A DNA stretch of 64,000 nt from Streptomyces sp. NBC_00287 (lineage in GTDB: Bacteria > Actinomycetota > Actinomycetes > Streptomycetales > Streptomycetaceae). Positions 1 to 10,056 of the stretch are shown here, in pieces (the first letter of the stretch is position 1; every line of letters starts with the position of its first letter). The translations under genes were made by a program, and so were the position numbers. Location of the stretch: assembly GCF_036173105.1 (NCBI RefSeq), contig NZ_CP108053.1, positions 5,270,001 to 5,334,000 of the forward strand, given 5' to 3'. The notes under the pieces were generated by a model. The model saw nothing but the letters and a program-made list of their open reading frames with translations. It was not told the DNA's origin and searched no databases.

Positions 1-2
1 TG

Positions 3-3000
3 GTCCGCGTGCGCGAGCAGGCCCTCGACGCGTTCGCGCACCAGGACATGCCCTTCGAGCGCCTGGTCGAGGAGCTGGCCCCGGCCCGCTCGATGGCCCG
101 CCATCCGCTGTTCCAGGTGATGCTCTCCCTGCAGAACACCACCGATCCCGTGCTCGACCTGCCGGGCCTGCGCACGAGCATCCTGCCCGACGGCGACACC
201 CCGGCGAAGTTCGACCTGAACGTCGACCTGAGCGAGCGCTTCGACGACCGCGGCCGACCCGCCGGGATGACCGGCGAACTCACCTACGCCGTCGACCTGT
301 TCGACCACGCGACCGTCGAGCTGATCGCCGAGCGCTTCGGCCGCGTCCTCGACACCCTGACCGCCGACCCCGCCCAGCGGGTGGACCAGGTCTCGCTGCT
401 GTCGGCCGCGGAGCGGGAGCAGGCGCTGCACGTCTGGAACGACACCGCCCACCCGGTCCCGCCCACGACGCTGCCCGCGCTCTTCCAGGCCCAGGCGGCC
501 CGTACCCCCGAGGGCACCGCGGTCGTCTTCGACGACACCGCCCTGACCTACCGCGAGCTCAATGCCCGTGCCAACCGGCTCGCCCACCACCTGATCGACG
601 ACGGAGTCGGTCCGGAGGACGTGGTGGCCCTGGCGCTGCCGCGGTCGGTCGAACTCATCGTGGCGATGCTCGGCGTGGTCAAGGCGGGCGCGGCCTATCT
701 GCCGATCGACGCCGACTACCCGGTGGAACGGGTGCGGTTCATGATCGAGGACGCGAAGCCGTCGTACGTGGTGACGCTTCAGGGCATCGCGGAACGCCTG
801 CCGGCCGACGCGCCCCTTCTGGTCCTCGACGACCCGGCCACTTCGCGGAGGCTGACCGCGGACCCGGCGTCGGACCACGACCCGACCGACGCGGACCGCA
901 CCACCCCGCTGACCCCCGCGCACCCCGCCTACGTCATCTACACCTCCGGATCCACCGGAACCCCCAAGGGCGTGGTGATGCCGCACCGCGGCATCACCAA
1001 CTTCATCACCGTCCACCGCGAGTCGGTCTTCGCCGCCGCCGCGGTGTCCCCGCCCGGTCGGCCCCTGCGCGTCGCCCTGACCAACTCCATATCCTTCGAC
1101 GCCTGCTGGGACCAGCTCTCGGGCCTGATGGAGGGTCATGAGCTGCATGTCGTCAGCACGGAGGTGCTCTCCGACAACGGCCTGCTCGCGGCGTGGCTGG
1201 ACGAACACGACGTCGACTTCCTCGAACTGACCCCCTCCCACATGGCCTCCGCCGTGGCGGGCGGTCTGTTCGACGGCCGACGCCGGCCGGCGCTGCTCGT
1301 GGTCGGCGGCGAGGCCGTCCCCGACGCGCTCTGGGAATGGCTCGGGGCACTGGGCGACGGCACCCGCAGCTTCAGCTTCTACGGGCCAACGGAGTGCACG
1401 GTCTACCAGGTCTTCGCCGAGCCCCGTGCCACACCGAGGCCGGTCCTCGGCCGGACCACGTTCAACATGCGGACCTTCGTCCTCGACGACGCTCTGCAGC
1501 CGGTCCCGCCCGGAGTGACGGGGGAGCTGTACGTGGCGGGTGCCGGCCTGGCGCGCGGGTACCTCGGCCGTGCGGCGCTGACCGCGGAACGGTTCGTGGC
1601 CTGCCCGTTCGGCGCGCCGGGGGAACGGATGTACCGGACCGGCGACCTGGCCCGCCGGCGCGCCGACGGCACCCTCGAGTTCGCCGGCCGGGCCGACGAC
1701 CAGGTGAAGATCCGGGGCTTCCGGATCGAGATCGGCGAGGTCGAGGCGGCGCTGGGCGGGCATCCCGGCGTCGCCCGGGCCGCGGTCGTGGTCCATGAGG
1801 GCGCCCCTGGCGACAAGCGTCTGGTCGGCTATGTGGTGCCTGGGCCGGGCCAGGACCCGGAACAGCGCGCCCAGTTGCCCGCCCTGCTCAGACGGCACGT
1901 CGCCGGGATCCTGCCGGAGTACCTGGTACCGGCGGCGGTCATGGTGCTGGACCGGCTGCCGTCGACGCCCAACGGCAAGCTGGATCGCAGGGCCCTGCCG
2001 GCCCCGGACTACGCGGCCGTCTCCACCCACCGCGCCCCGACCACGGCGCGGGAGGAGATCCTGTGCACCGCGTTCGCCGAGGTACTGGACCTGCCCGCGG
2101 TCGGTGTCGACGACAACTTCTTCGACCTCGGTGGTCACTCCCTGCTGGCGACCCGGCTGGTCGCCCGCGTCCGGTCCCTGCTCGGAGCCGAGCTCGCCAT
2201 CCGCACCCTCTTCGAGAACCCCACCGTCGCCGCCCTGGCCGCTGCGCTGACCGGGGCCGGTGCCGGGCCTTCGCGTCCGGCGGTGCAGGCCGCGGTGCGC
2301 CCGGACCCGATGCCGCTCTCGTTCGCGCAGCAACGGCTGTGGATCGTCAACCAGTTGGAGGGGCCGAGCGCGACGTACAACATGCCGTTGGTGCTGAGCC
2401 TGTCCGGAACGCTGGACCGGGGCGCACTGGAGGCGGGACTCCGTGACGTGGTGGGGCGGCACGAGAGTCTGCGGACGGTCTTTCCGGCACCCGAGGGCGA
2501 GCCGTTCCAGCGGATCGTGCCCGCCGACGAGGTCGTACTGCCCATCGTGTGGTCCGACGCCGAAGCCGACCGGGTTGCGGAACTGGTGGCCGAGGCGGAG
2601 GGGTACGTATTCGATCTGGCCGCCGAGATTCCCGTGCACGCCCGGGGGTTCTCGGTGGGCCCGGACGAGCATGTGCTGGCCCTCGTGCTGCACCACATCG
2701 CCTGTGACGGCTGGTCGGCGGGCCCGCTGGGCCGGGATCTCGCGGCCGCCTACGCCGCGCGCGTCGGCGGCACGGCGCCGAAGTGGGACGAACTGCCCGT
2801 CCAGTACGCCGACTACGCCCTGTGGCAGCGCGAACTGCTCGGCTCCGTAAGCGATTCCGGCAGCCCGGCGGCCCGGCAGGCGATGTTCTGGCGCGGCGCG
2901 CTGGCGGGGCTGCCGGACGTATTGCCCCTGCCCCTCGACCGGCCGCGCCCTGCGGTGGCCAGCCACCGGGGTGCCGAAGTGCCCGTGGCGATCGGCGCGG

Positions 3001-3716
3001 ACGCGCACGGACGGGGCGACGAGCTGGCCCGCCAGGCCGGGGTGACGCCGTTCATGGTGATGCAGGCGGCGCTGTCGGTGCTGCTGTCGCGGTGGGGCGC
3101 CGGGACGGACATCCCGCTCGGCACGCCCTTGGCCGGGCGCGGTGACGAGGCGCTGCACGACTTGGTCGGGTTCTTCATCAACACCGTGGTCCTGCGCACC
3201 GATCTCTCGGGAGATCCGACCTTCCGTGAGGTGTTGACCCGGGTCCGGGAGACGGACCTGGCGGTGTTCGAGCACCAGGATCTGCCCTTCGAGCGGTTGG
3301 TGGAGATCCTGGACCCGCCCCGGTCCCTGGCCCGCCACCCCTTGTTCCAGGTGAACCTTTCCTTCGACAGCGCGGCCGGCGTCTCCTTCGGCCTGCCGGG
3401 GCTGCAGGTCGACGAACTGGTGGTCCCGGGCAGGGAGTCGGCCAAGTTCGACCTGAACTTCCTGCTGCGAGGCGTGTACGGAGCGGACGGGCGGCCGGAG
3501 GGGATCGAGGGTGTCATCGAGTACGCCACCGACCTGTTCGACCACGCCACGATCCAGACGCTGGCCGGGCGCTTCGCCCAGCTGTTCCAGGACCTGGTCA
3601 CCGACCCCGACCAGTCCGTCGGCCCGGCCGAAGCCCAGCAACCGCCGCCGCCCCTGAGAGGGCCCGGTCCCGGAAAGCGGCGGGTGCTGATCGGTTCGCG
3701 TCCGCCGCGGGACTGA
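3..3716 (+). CDS. NRPS, 5'-truncated by the window: (C)-A-T-C
   Basis: This is the 3' part of a nonribosomal peptide synthetase gene; the frame stays open to the window edge. Numbered from the GTG at position 9, the order is the end of a condensation domain (to about residue 130), an adenylation domain (about 155-665; core motif [11 protein letters not shown], then FYGPTE, YRTGDL and NGKLDRR), a carrier domain (GGHSLLA, Ser about 711) and a complete condensation domain (about 760-1200) with an intact HHIACDG motif. It ends in a proline- and arginine-rich tail with no thioesterase, so the chain must pass to the next synthetase, whose gene follows after the exporter. The A-domain substrate is unclear, because the loop after FDACWD is one residue shorter than in GrsA and the code cannot be aligned unambiguously. 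Confidence 0.95.
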   Translation, partial: VRVREQALDAFAHQDMPFERLVEELAPARSMARHPLFQVMLSLQNTTDPVLDLPGLRTSILPDGDTPAKFDLNVDLSERFDDRGRPAGMTGELTYAVDLFDHATVELIAERFGRVLDTLTADPAQRVDQVSLLSAAEREQALHVWNDTAHPVPPTTLPALFQAQAARTPEGTAVVFDDTALTYRELNARANRLAHHLIDDGVGPEDVVALALPRSVELIVAMLGVVKAGAAYLPIDADYPVERVRFMIEDAKPSYVVTLQGIAERLPADAPLLVLDDPATSRRLTADPASDHDPTDADRTTPLTPAHPAYVIYTSGSTGTPKGVVMPHRGITNFITVHRESVFAAAAVSPPGRPLRVALTNSISFDACWDQLSGLMEGHELHVVSTEVLSDNGLLAAWLDEHDVDFLELTPSHMASAVAGGLFDGRRRPALLVVGGEAVPDALWEWLGALGDGTRSFSFYGPTECTVYQVFAEPRATPRPVLGRTTFNMRTFVLDDALQPVPPGVTGELYVAGAGLARGYLGRAALTAERFVACPFGAPGERMYRTGDLARRRADGTLEFAGRADDQVKIRGFRIEIGEVEAALGGHPGVARAAVVVHEGAPGDKRLVGYVVPGPGQDPEQRAQLPALLRRHVAGILPEYLVPAAVMVLDRLPSTPNGKLDRRALPAPDYAAVSTHRAPTTAREEILCTAFAEVLDLPAVGVDDNFFDLGGHSLLATRLVARVRSLLGAELAIRTLFENPTVAALAAALTGAGAGPSRPAVQAAVRPDPMPLSFAQQRLWIVNQLEGPSATYNMPLVLSLSGTLDRGALEAGLRDVVGRHESLRTVFPAPEGEPFQRIVPADEVVLPIVWSDAEADRVAELVAEAEGYVFDLAAEIPVHARGFSVGPDEHVLALVLHHIACDGWSAGPLGRDLAAAYAARVGGTAPKWDELPVQYADYALWQRELLGSVSDSGSPAARQAMFWRGALAGLPDVLPLPLDRPRPAVASHRGAEVPVAIGADAHGRGDELARQAGVTPFMVMQAALSVLLSRWGAGTDIPLGTPLAGRGDEALHDLVGFFINTVVLRTDLSGDPTFREVLTRVRETDLAVFEHQDLPFERLVEILDPPRSLARHPLFQVNLSFDSAAGVSFGLPGLQVDELVVPGRESAKFDLNFLLRGVYGADGRPEGIEGVIEYATDLFDHATIQTLAGRFAQLFQDLVTDPDQSVGPAEAQQPPPPLRGPGPGKRRVLIGSRPPRD

Positions 3717-3797
3717 GGTTGTCGCACATGGTCTTCGACGGCCGCCGATGGAACGTACTTCGAAGCTTTCCGCATCTCCGAAAAGTTGGGCGAACGC

Positions 3798-5102
3798 ATG
3801 CCGAAAATCCCTAGTACCGAGGCGAAGCCGCCCTCACTGTTGCGCCACCGCAACTTCGCCCTGCTGTGGGCCGGCCAGTCGGCCTCGCTCTTCGGTACCC
3901 AGATCACCTATGTCGCGATGCCGCTGACCGCCGTCCTGCTGCTCAACGCGACGCCGCTGGAAGCGGGGGCGCTCGTCGCCCTCGAAACGCTGCCGTTCCT
4001 GCTGTTCGGCCTCTTCGTCGGCGTGCTGCTGGACCGTCGGGCACGCCGTTCCGTGATGATCGTCGCCGACGTCGTACGTGCGGCGGCCCTGGCCTGGATC
4101 CCTGTCGGGCACGCGCTCGATGTGCTGAACATCGGTCAGCTGCTCGTCGTGGTCTTCGTCGTCGGCGTGATGACCGTGTTCCACGACCTCGCGTACCAGT
4201 CCTATGTGCCCGGTCTGGTCGGCCGGGACCGGCTCCCCGAGGCGAACGGGAAGCTTGAGCTCTCGGGCTCGATGGCGCAGGTCGCCGGGCCGGGCGCGGC
4301 GGGGCTGCTGGTCTCCGCACTCGGCGCACCGGCGGCGATCGCGGTGGACGCGGTGAGCTATCTCCTGTCCTTCTTCACGGCGGCGGGACTTCCGGCCGAC
4401 GAAGCCCCGAAGCCGCAGCCCGGTGCGTCGGCGCTCTCGGTCCGCGCCGCGATCCGTGAGGGCTTCGCCGTGATCTGGAGGCAGCCGCTGCTGCGCTGGT
4501 TCACCACCGCCGCGGTGATCATCAACCTGTTCTCCGGCGCGCTGATGTCGGTGTTCTTCCTCTACTTGATCCGGGTGCTCGAGATGGGCTCGACGCAGGT
4601 CGGCCTGATCGTCGCGATCGGCAGCGTGGGTGCGCTGATCGGCGCCCTCCTGGTCGGCCGACTGACCGAACGGTTCGGGGTCGGGCCGACGCTGATCCTG
4701 ACGATGGCGTTGCCCGGCCTCGGCTACCTCGTCCTCGCGGCCGTGCACGGCAACTCGGTGGCGGTGATCGCCGTCGTGGCGGCCGCCTCCTTCGTCGTCC
4801 AGTTCAGCGTGCCCGTCTTCAACGTGACGGTGATCAGTTTCCGGCAGGTCACCACCCCGGACGAGCTGCTCGGGCGGGTGAACGCCACGGCGCGTACCTG
4901 TGCCCTGGGCGCGTTCTCGCTCGGCTCGCTGCTCGGCGGTGCGTTCGCGTCCGGGGTCGGGCTGCGGACGGCCGTCGTGGTGGGTGCCAGTGGGACGTTC
5001 ATGGCCGCCCTGGCTCTGCTGTTCTCGCCCGTGCGCGCGGTACGCCGCCTCGACGCGCTGCCCGCCGACACCGCTTCGCCCTCCGCGCCGGTGTCCGCAT
5101 GA
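3798..5102 (+). CDS. MFS transporter, probable exporter of the NRPS product
   Basis: A 434-residue polytopic membrane protein of the major facilitator superfamily, DHA3 type as in the enterobactin exporter EntS. It has hydrophobic segments throughout, the N-terminal signature RNFALLWAGQSASLFG, and the loop GVLLDRRARRSVMI with the basic cluster typical between TM2 and TM3. It sits between two synthetase genes, with 81 bp before it and only 19 bp to the next start, so it is very likely co-transcribed and exports the peptide. I chose the ATG at 3798; a TTG at 3786 would add four residues but is a weaker start. The function is inferred from family and context; the substrate is unknown. Confidence 0.9.
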   Translation: MPKIPSTEAKPPSLLRHRNFALLWAGQSASLFGTQITYVAMPLTAVLLLNATPLEAGALVALETLPFLLFGLFVGVLLDRRARRSVMIVADVVRAAALAWIPVGHALDVLNIGQLLVVVFVVGVMTVFHDLAYQSYVPGLVGRDRLPEANGKLELSGSMAQVAGPGAAGLLVSALGAPAAIAVDAVSYLLSFFTAAGLPADEAPKPQPGASALSVRAAIREGFAVIWRQPLLRWFTTAAVIINLFSGALMSVFFLYLIRVLEMGSTQVGLIVAIGSVGALIGALLVGRLTERFGVGPTLILTMALPGLGYLVLAAVHGNSVAVIAVVAAASFVVQFSVPVFNVTVISFRQVTTPDELLGRVNATARTCALGAFSLGSLLGGAFASGVGLRTAVVVGASGTFMAALALLFSPVRAVRRLDALPADTASPSAPVSA

Positions 5103-5121
5103 CCACTCAGGAGTACACATC

Positions 5122-8100
5122 ATGACTACGACATCGACGTCCCTGGACGTCCCGATGCAGGAGGAGGGCTACCAGCTCTCTCCGCAGCAGCTCGCCCGCT
5201 CGAACGAGGCCGGGAGCACGGCGGTCCGCACGGTCCGCACCGCCGCACGGATCCCGGTGCCGGTCCTGCAGACGCGGATCGCGGCGGCGGTCGCCGCGCA
5301 CGAGATCCTGCGCACGCGGTACACCGAGCTTGCGGGGCTTCGCACCCTCGTCCAGGTCGTCGATCCGGTGGGTCCGGTCGCGATCGAGCAGGCGGGGCCG
5401 GAACGCACCGTGCTCCGGGCCGGCGCGCTGACCGTCGAGCACGAACTCGGTCCGGATGGCACGCTGCTGGTGCTCACCCTGCCGCGGCTGAGCGTCGACG
5501 ACGCTTCCTGGCAGCAGCTCGTCGGCCTGCTGCTCGAAGACCTCGAAGACCTCGATGACCTTGCGGACCTCGAGGACCTTGAGCAGCAGGCCGAAGAGGC
5601 GCTGCAGTACGCCGATGTCGCTGCCTGGCTCGGCGAAGTCCTGGAGCAGCCGGCGCGGCCGGAGGCGACCGACGACACGGGGCGGCAGCCGTCGACACCG
5701 TCCAGCGCGCTGCCCTTCCTTCTGTCCGCCGACCTCCGGGACGAGGCCGCCGAGCCGGTGACGGTCTCGGCCGTCGTCGAGGGGCCGGCGCTGGAACGGC
5801 TGGACGAGCTCGCCGGACGGTGCGGTGTGAGCGAGCCGGCGGTGCTGCTGGCTCTGTGGCGCTCGCTGTACGGCCGATACTGCCGCGATGCCGACGACCA
5901 CATGGTCGTGCTGGCCGACGGCCGGTCCACGGAAGGCCTGGAGAGCGTGCTCGGCCTGCTGGAGCGCCCGGTACCGGCGCGGTTGGAGATCGCCGCGGAC
6001 ACCCCGGTCGCCGACGCACTGCGGACCGCTCAGGACGCGCTCCGTTCCGTCGCGGCGATCGAGAACCAGGCCGACCCCGGGACCGCACCGGGCGGCGGCG
6101 CGCTCTCGTACCGCCACCGCCGGGACCGGTGGGCCGAGGAGATTTCGGCCGGGACATCCGCGTACGACGTGCCCGGTCCGCTCCACCTCGACTGCGTCCG
6201 CGGACCCAGCAGCCTGCGCCTGACCTTCGTCGGTACCGGCGGCCGCATCGCACAGGCCGATCTGGATCTCGTGGCGGAGGCCTTTCGGCACCAGCTCGCC
6301 GATGCGCTGTCCGGCGGCACGGACCGCGCCGTCGGCGGCCTTCGGCTCACCGCGCCGAACGGGCCGACCGCGGGCGCCGAGCCGCACGCGCCGTACGCCG
6401 CCGTGCTCGACCGCTTCCTGACGCAGGCGGACCGCACGCCCACGCGGCCGGCGCTGCGCTGCGGCGACACCGTCGTGTCCTACCGGGACGCGGCGCTGCG
6501 CGCGGATGCGGTGGCACACCTCCTGCGCCGGCACGGCGTGCGGGCCGGGGACCGGGTCGCGCTGTTCGCGCCGGCCTCGGCGGAGACGGTCGTCGCGATG
6601 CTCGGTGTCTGGCTCGCGGGCGCGGCGTTCGTCCCTCTCGACCCTTCGTGGCCGCGACAGCGGATCGAGATGATCCTGCGGGAGGCCGACCCCGCGCTGC
6701 TGCTCACCCAGGTTCCGAACGCCGATCACCCGGCCTCCGTCCGCACCGTGTGCACCGCCGACGCGACCGTGGACCCACAGCGCGCGGTGCCGTCCGGCGT
6801 ACCGGCCGCGGGCGCCGCCTACGTGATCTTCACGTCCGGCACCTCCGGCCTTCCCAAGGGCGTCGTCATCGGGCACGAGCAGCTGGCGCACTACGCCGCG
6901 ACCATCGGTGAGACGCTCGCGCTGTCCGAGGGCGCCGAATGCGCGGCGGTCTCCACGCTCGCCGCGGACCTCGCCTATACGGTGGTCTTCCCGACCCTGG
7001 CGAGCGGCGGATGCGTCCAGCTCGTCCCCAGCGAGACCGCCACGAGCCCCGCCGCGCTCATCGAGTGGTTCCGGGCGAACCCCGCGGCCGCGCTGAAGCT
7101 GGTCCCCTCGCATCTCTCGGCGCTGCTGGCCGAGGCCGCCGACCCGGCGGCGCTGCTGCCGAGCGAGGCGCTCGTGCTCGGCGGCGAGCTGCTGCCGCGC
7201 CCGCTGTACGAGAGGCTGCGGGAGCTCGCGCCGTCGCTGCGGGTGTACAACCACTACGGCCCGACAGAGACGACGGTGGGCGCCTCGTGCCGCGCGCTGG
7301 ACGAGGCGGTCGACGCACGCTGCTCTTCGATCCCGGTGGGCTCGGGCCTGGGCGCGAACACCCTGACGGTGGTCGACGAGGCGGGCGTCCCGCTGCCGCC
7401 CTGGTGCCCGGGCGAGGTGGTGATCAGCGGTCCCGGAGTGGGCCTCGGCTATCTCGCGCGGTTGCGCGAAGGGCTGCCGGGCTTCGGCACCGCCGATGCC
7501 GCCGACGGCTACCGGACCGGCGACCTCGGCCGCCTCGTGCCCGGTGCGGGTGTCGAGATCCTCGGCCGGATCGACGACCAGGTGAAACTGCGCGGATACC
7601 GCCTCCAGGTCGGTGAGATCGAGGCACTGCTCACCGGGCGGTGCGGCGTCGGCGCCGCGGCCGTCGTGGCACGTGCCGACGACAGCGGCCTGGTGACGCA
7701 CCTTGACGCCTACCTCGTAGCCGCCGACGGCCCTGCCCCGTCGATCGAGCAGGTGCGGACAGCTGTCGGCGACTGGCTGCCGGCCGCCCTGGTGCCGACC
7801 GGCTGGCAGATGCTGGACCGGCTTCCGCTGACCCGCAACGGCAAGCTGGACCGCCGCGCCCTCGCTCCGGTCGGGCCGCCGAAAGCCAGGGCCGGCCGAC
7901 CGCGCGACTCGGTGGAACAGCGCCTGCTGGCCATCTGGTCCTCGACCCTCGACCAGGACATCTCGTCCCCGGACGCCGACTTCTTCGAGTTCGGCGGGCA
8001 GTCGCTGCGGGCGATCAAGCTCATGGCCCAGATCAACAGCGCCTTCGGCTGCCGGCTGCCGATGTCCGCGGTGTTCGGCGCGCCGACCGTCGAGGCGATG

Positions 8101-8928
8101 GCAGCCCTGGTGCGCGGGAGCGAGGCCCAGGACTCGAATCTGGTCCCGCTGCGCGCCGCTTCCGGAGCGGACGTCAAGGCACCGATCTTCTGCGTCCACC
8201 CGGGCGGTGGCAACACGCTGAGTTACTGGGAGCTGGCCCGTGCGCTGCCGGCGGACCGGTCGGTCTTCGGCATCGAAGCCTGGGGTCTGCACGGCAGGCC
8301 GCCGCAGGAGGACTTCGCCGCCATGGCCGAGGAGTACGCGGCGACCATCGCGGCCGCCGGTGACGCCCCGCCGGTGATCATCGGCTGGTGCTTCGGCGGC
8401 CTGATGGCCTACGCCACGGCCCAGGCCCTGCGCCGCTCCGGGCACAAGCCGGCCCAGCTGATCATCGTCAACTGCGGTGTCCCCGCCGCCGACGACGGCG
8501 CCCTGGCGCAGAAGCCCGCCGACTACCTCATCCGCCGCTTCGCCTTCCACTACCAGCTGGACCTGCCGGCGGGGGAGTTCGGTGAGCGGGAACTGCTCGC
8601 GGCCATGCAGGACGTCGGGCGGCTGCCTCCCGACGCGGGTGAGGCGGAGCTGCGCAGCCTGCTGGACGTCTACACGACCAACATGACTGCCCTGGACCGC
8701 TACTTCATGCAGCAGCGCAACAGCTTCGACCGCCCCGACTTCCCGGTGCTGCTGGTGCGCGCGGAGCCGGCCGGCGAGCCGCACGACGCGGACCGCACCT
8801 GGGGCTGGGGATCGGTGGTCGGCACGGATCTCGGCTTCGCCTCGGTGGCCACCACCCACCACGGCATCATGCGACAGCCCCAGGTCGCCCAACTCGCCGA
8901 ACTGATCGGACGGGAGCTCGAGTCATGA
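5122..8928 (+). CDS. Terminal NRPS: C-like/interface domain, Asp-specific A, T, Cys-type TE
   Basis: A 1268-residue synthetase. Residues 1-420 form a condensation-like domain whose HHxxxDG position (about 121-127) reads LPRLSVDDAS, so catalysis is unlikely. The A domain (about 425-920) has FTSGTSGLPKG, YNHYGPTE, YRTGDL and NGKLDRR. Aligning it with GrsA gives the code D-L-T-K-V-G-H-V-G-K, nine of ten positions equal to the known Asp code. The carrier Ser is residue 961 (GGQSL). The thioesterase starts near 1020, and its nucleophile motif is GWCFGG, with Cys1090 in place of Ser. The start at 5122 has a CAGGAG ribosome site 8 bp upstream; the open frame further upstream overlaps the exporter. 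The upstream NRPS ends in an active C domain, which fits the first domain here being a non-catalytic interface domain of the kind found with beta-hydroxylases. Confidence 0.95.
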   Translation: MTTTSTSLDVPMQEEGYQLSPQQLARSNEAGSTAVRTVRTAARIPVPVLQTRIAAAVAAHEILRTRYTELAGLRTLVQVVDPVGPVAIEQAGPERTVLRAGALTVEHELGPDGTLLVLTLPRLSVDDASWQQLVGLLLEDLEDLDDLADLEDLEQQAEEALQYADVAAWLGEVLEQPARPEATDDTGRQPSTPSSALPFLLSADLRDEAAEPVTVSAVVEGPALERLDELAGRCGVSEPAVLLALWRSLYGRYCRDADDHMVVLADGRSTEGLESVLGLLERPVPARLEIAADTPVADALRTAQDALRSVAAIENQADPGTAPGGGALSYRHRRDRWAEEISAGTSAYDVPGPLHLDCVRGPSSLRLTFVGTGGRIAQADLDLVAEAFRHQLADALSGGTDRAVGGLRLTAPNGPTAGAEPHAPYAAVLDRFLTQADRTPTRPALRCGDTVVSYRDAALRADAVAHLLRRHGVRAGDRVALFAPASAETVVAMLGVWLAGAAFVPLDPSWPRQRIEMILREADPALLLTQVPNADHPASVRTVCTADATVDPQRAVPSGVPAAGAAYVIFTSGTSGLPKGVVIGHEQLAHYAATIGETLALSEGAECAAVSTLAADLAYTVVFPTLASGGCVQLVPSETATSPAALIEWFRANPAAALKLVPSHLSALLAEAADPAALLPSEALVLGGELLPRPLYERLRELAPSLRVYNHYGPTETTVGASCRALDEAVDARCSSIPVGSGLGANTLTVVDEAGVPLPPWCPGEVVISGPGVGLGYLARLREGLPGFGTADAADGYRTGDLGRLVPGAGVEILGRIDDQVKLRGYRLQVGEIEALLTGRCGVGAAAVVARADDSGLVTHLDAYLVAADGPAPSIEQVRTAVGDWLPAALVPTGWQMLDRLPLTRNGKLDRRALAPVGPPKARAGRPRDSVEQRLLAIWSSTLDQDISSPDADFFEFGGQSLRAIKLMAQINSAFGCRLPMSAVFGAPTVEAMAALVRGSEAQDSNLVPLRAASGADVKAPIFCVHPGGGNTLSYWELARALPADRSVFGIEAWGLHGRPPQEDFAAMAEEYAATIAAAGDAPPVIIGWCFGGLMAYATAQALRRSGHKPAQLIIVNCGVPAADDGALAQKPADYLIRRFAFHYQLDLPAGEFGERELLAAMQDVGRLPPDAGEAELRSLLDVYTTNMTALDRYFMQQRNSFDRPDFPVLLVRAEPAGEPHDADRTWGWGSVVGTDLGFASVATTHHGIMRQPQVAQLAELIGRELES

Positions 8929-8970
8929 CCCGCGTATGGGTTCACCGCAGAGGAATTGAGGGCGCAGGAC

Positions 8971-10041
8971 ATGAATGAAGCAACTCCCAAGGCGCCGGGA
9001 CCCCGCTCCCTTCAGCGCGCGACGCGCCGGCCGGTGCGCGTCCCGGGTGCGGACGCGGTCACCATCGGTTTCCTGCCGGAAGCACCGTCGACGCCCGCCC
9101 TCGTCACACCGGACGGTCCCGGTGTCGACCTGCCCGGCTGGCTGCGCTCGAACCGGGACGCCGTCGAAGCGCGGCTGCTGCGGCACGGCGCGATCCTGCT
9201 GCGTGGGTTCCACAGGGGTTCGGTGGAGAAGTTCGAACAGGCCGCCTCGGCCGTGTGCGGCACCCTCTTCCGCGAGTACGGGGACCTCCCGAGGGAGGGC
9301 GAATCGGAACGCGTGTACAAGTCGACGCCGTATCCCGAGGACCTCTCGATCCTCTTCCACAACGAGAGTTCGCATCTGCCGCAGTGGCCGATGCGCCAGT
9401 TCTTCTCCTGCATCGTGGCCCCGCACACCGGAGGCCAGACGCCGATCGTCGACTGCCGGACGGTTCTCGACCGGATGCGTCCGGAGCTGGCCGAGCTCTT
9501 CGCCACCAAGAAGCTCCGCTACGTCCGCAACTTCATCGACGGCGTCGACGTCAGCTGGTCGCGCTTCTTCGGCACCGACGATCCGGCCGAGGTCGAGCGC
9601 AAGTGCGCCGAGGAGGGGACCAGCTTCGAGTGGACGCCGGACGGCGGCCTGCGGACCTCACGTCAGGCCGAGGCGGTGCTGCGCCACCCGGTGACCGGCG
9701 AGGCCGTGTTCTTCAACCAGTTGGCCCTGCACCACCCGTCGTCGCTCGACCCGGAAACGCGCTCCTCGCTGCTCGCGATCTGCGGCGATCAGGGCATGCC
9801 GCGCAACGTCTTCTGGGGAGACGGCTCGGTCATCGACGACGCCGTGGTGACCGAGGTCCGCGACCTGATGGACCGTGAGTCGGTCGCCTTCACCTGGCAG
9901 GAGGGCGATGTCCTCGTCATCGACAACATGCTGGTCGCGCACTCGCGCAGCCCCTTCACCGGGCCGCGGAAGATCGTGGTGGCGCTCGGCGACATGACCG
10001 GCGGATCCGTGCCGACCCTGAGTTCTGTGAGTTCTGTCTGA
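8971..10041 (+). CDS. TauD/SyrP-type Fe(II)/2-oxoglutarate hydroxylase, likely aspartyl beta-hydroxylase
   Basis: A 356-residue non-haem iron dioxygenase of the TauD/clavaminate synthase-like superfamily. The iron triad is visible as His130-x-Glu132 in FHNESSHLPQWP and a distal His324 in NMLVAHSRSPF, followed by an Arg (GPRK) that should hold 2-oxoglutarate. SyrP-like relatives hydroxylate aspartyl residues tethered to an NRPS carrier protein. The gene follows the Asp-activating synthetase by 42 bp, so the most direct reading is beta-hydroxylation of Asp on that T domain. The ATG at 8971 is preferred over the in-frame TTG at 8956. The C-terminal end carries a short direct repeat (AGTTCTGT twice). 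A stand-alone hydroxylase next to a synthetase with a C-like, non-catalytic N-terminal domain matches the interface-dependent aspartyl beta-hydroxylase arrangement. Confidence 0.88.
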   Translation: MNEATPKAPGPRSLQRATRRPVRVPGADAVTIGFLPEAPSTPALVTPDGPGVDLPGWLRSNRDAVEARLLRHGAILLRGFHRGSVEKFEQAASAVCGTLFREYGDLPREGESERVYKSTPYPEDLSILFHNESSHLPQWPMRQFFSCIVAPHTGGQTPIVDCRTVLDRMRPELAELFATKKLRYVRNFIDGVDVSWSRFFGTDDPAEVERKCAEEGTSFEWTPDGGLRTSRQAEAVLRHPVTGEAVFFNQLALHHPSSLDPETRSSLLAICGDQGMPRNVFWGDGSVIDDAVVTEVRDLMDRESVAFTWQEGDVLVIDNMLVAHSRSPFTGPRKIVVALGDMTGGSVPTLSSVSSV

Positions 10042-10056
10042 CGGGTCACGGGACAA

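Noticed and set aside
1403-1816. Cys- and Arg-rich antisense frame in the first NRPS
   Set aside because: Composition only; no motif and no ribosome site.
3786-3797. TTG start for the MFS transporter
   Set aside because: The ATG four codons later is the more likely start, and the extra residues add nothing to the family alignment.
5107-8892. Long open frame (1261 codons) antisense to the terminal NRPS
   Set aside because: It has no recognisable domains and is the usual shadow in a GC-rich gene; the + strand frame contains all NRPS motifs.
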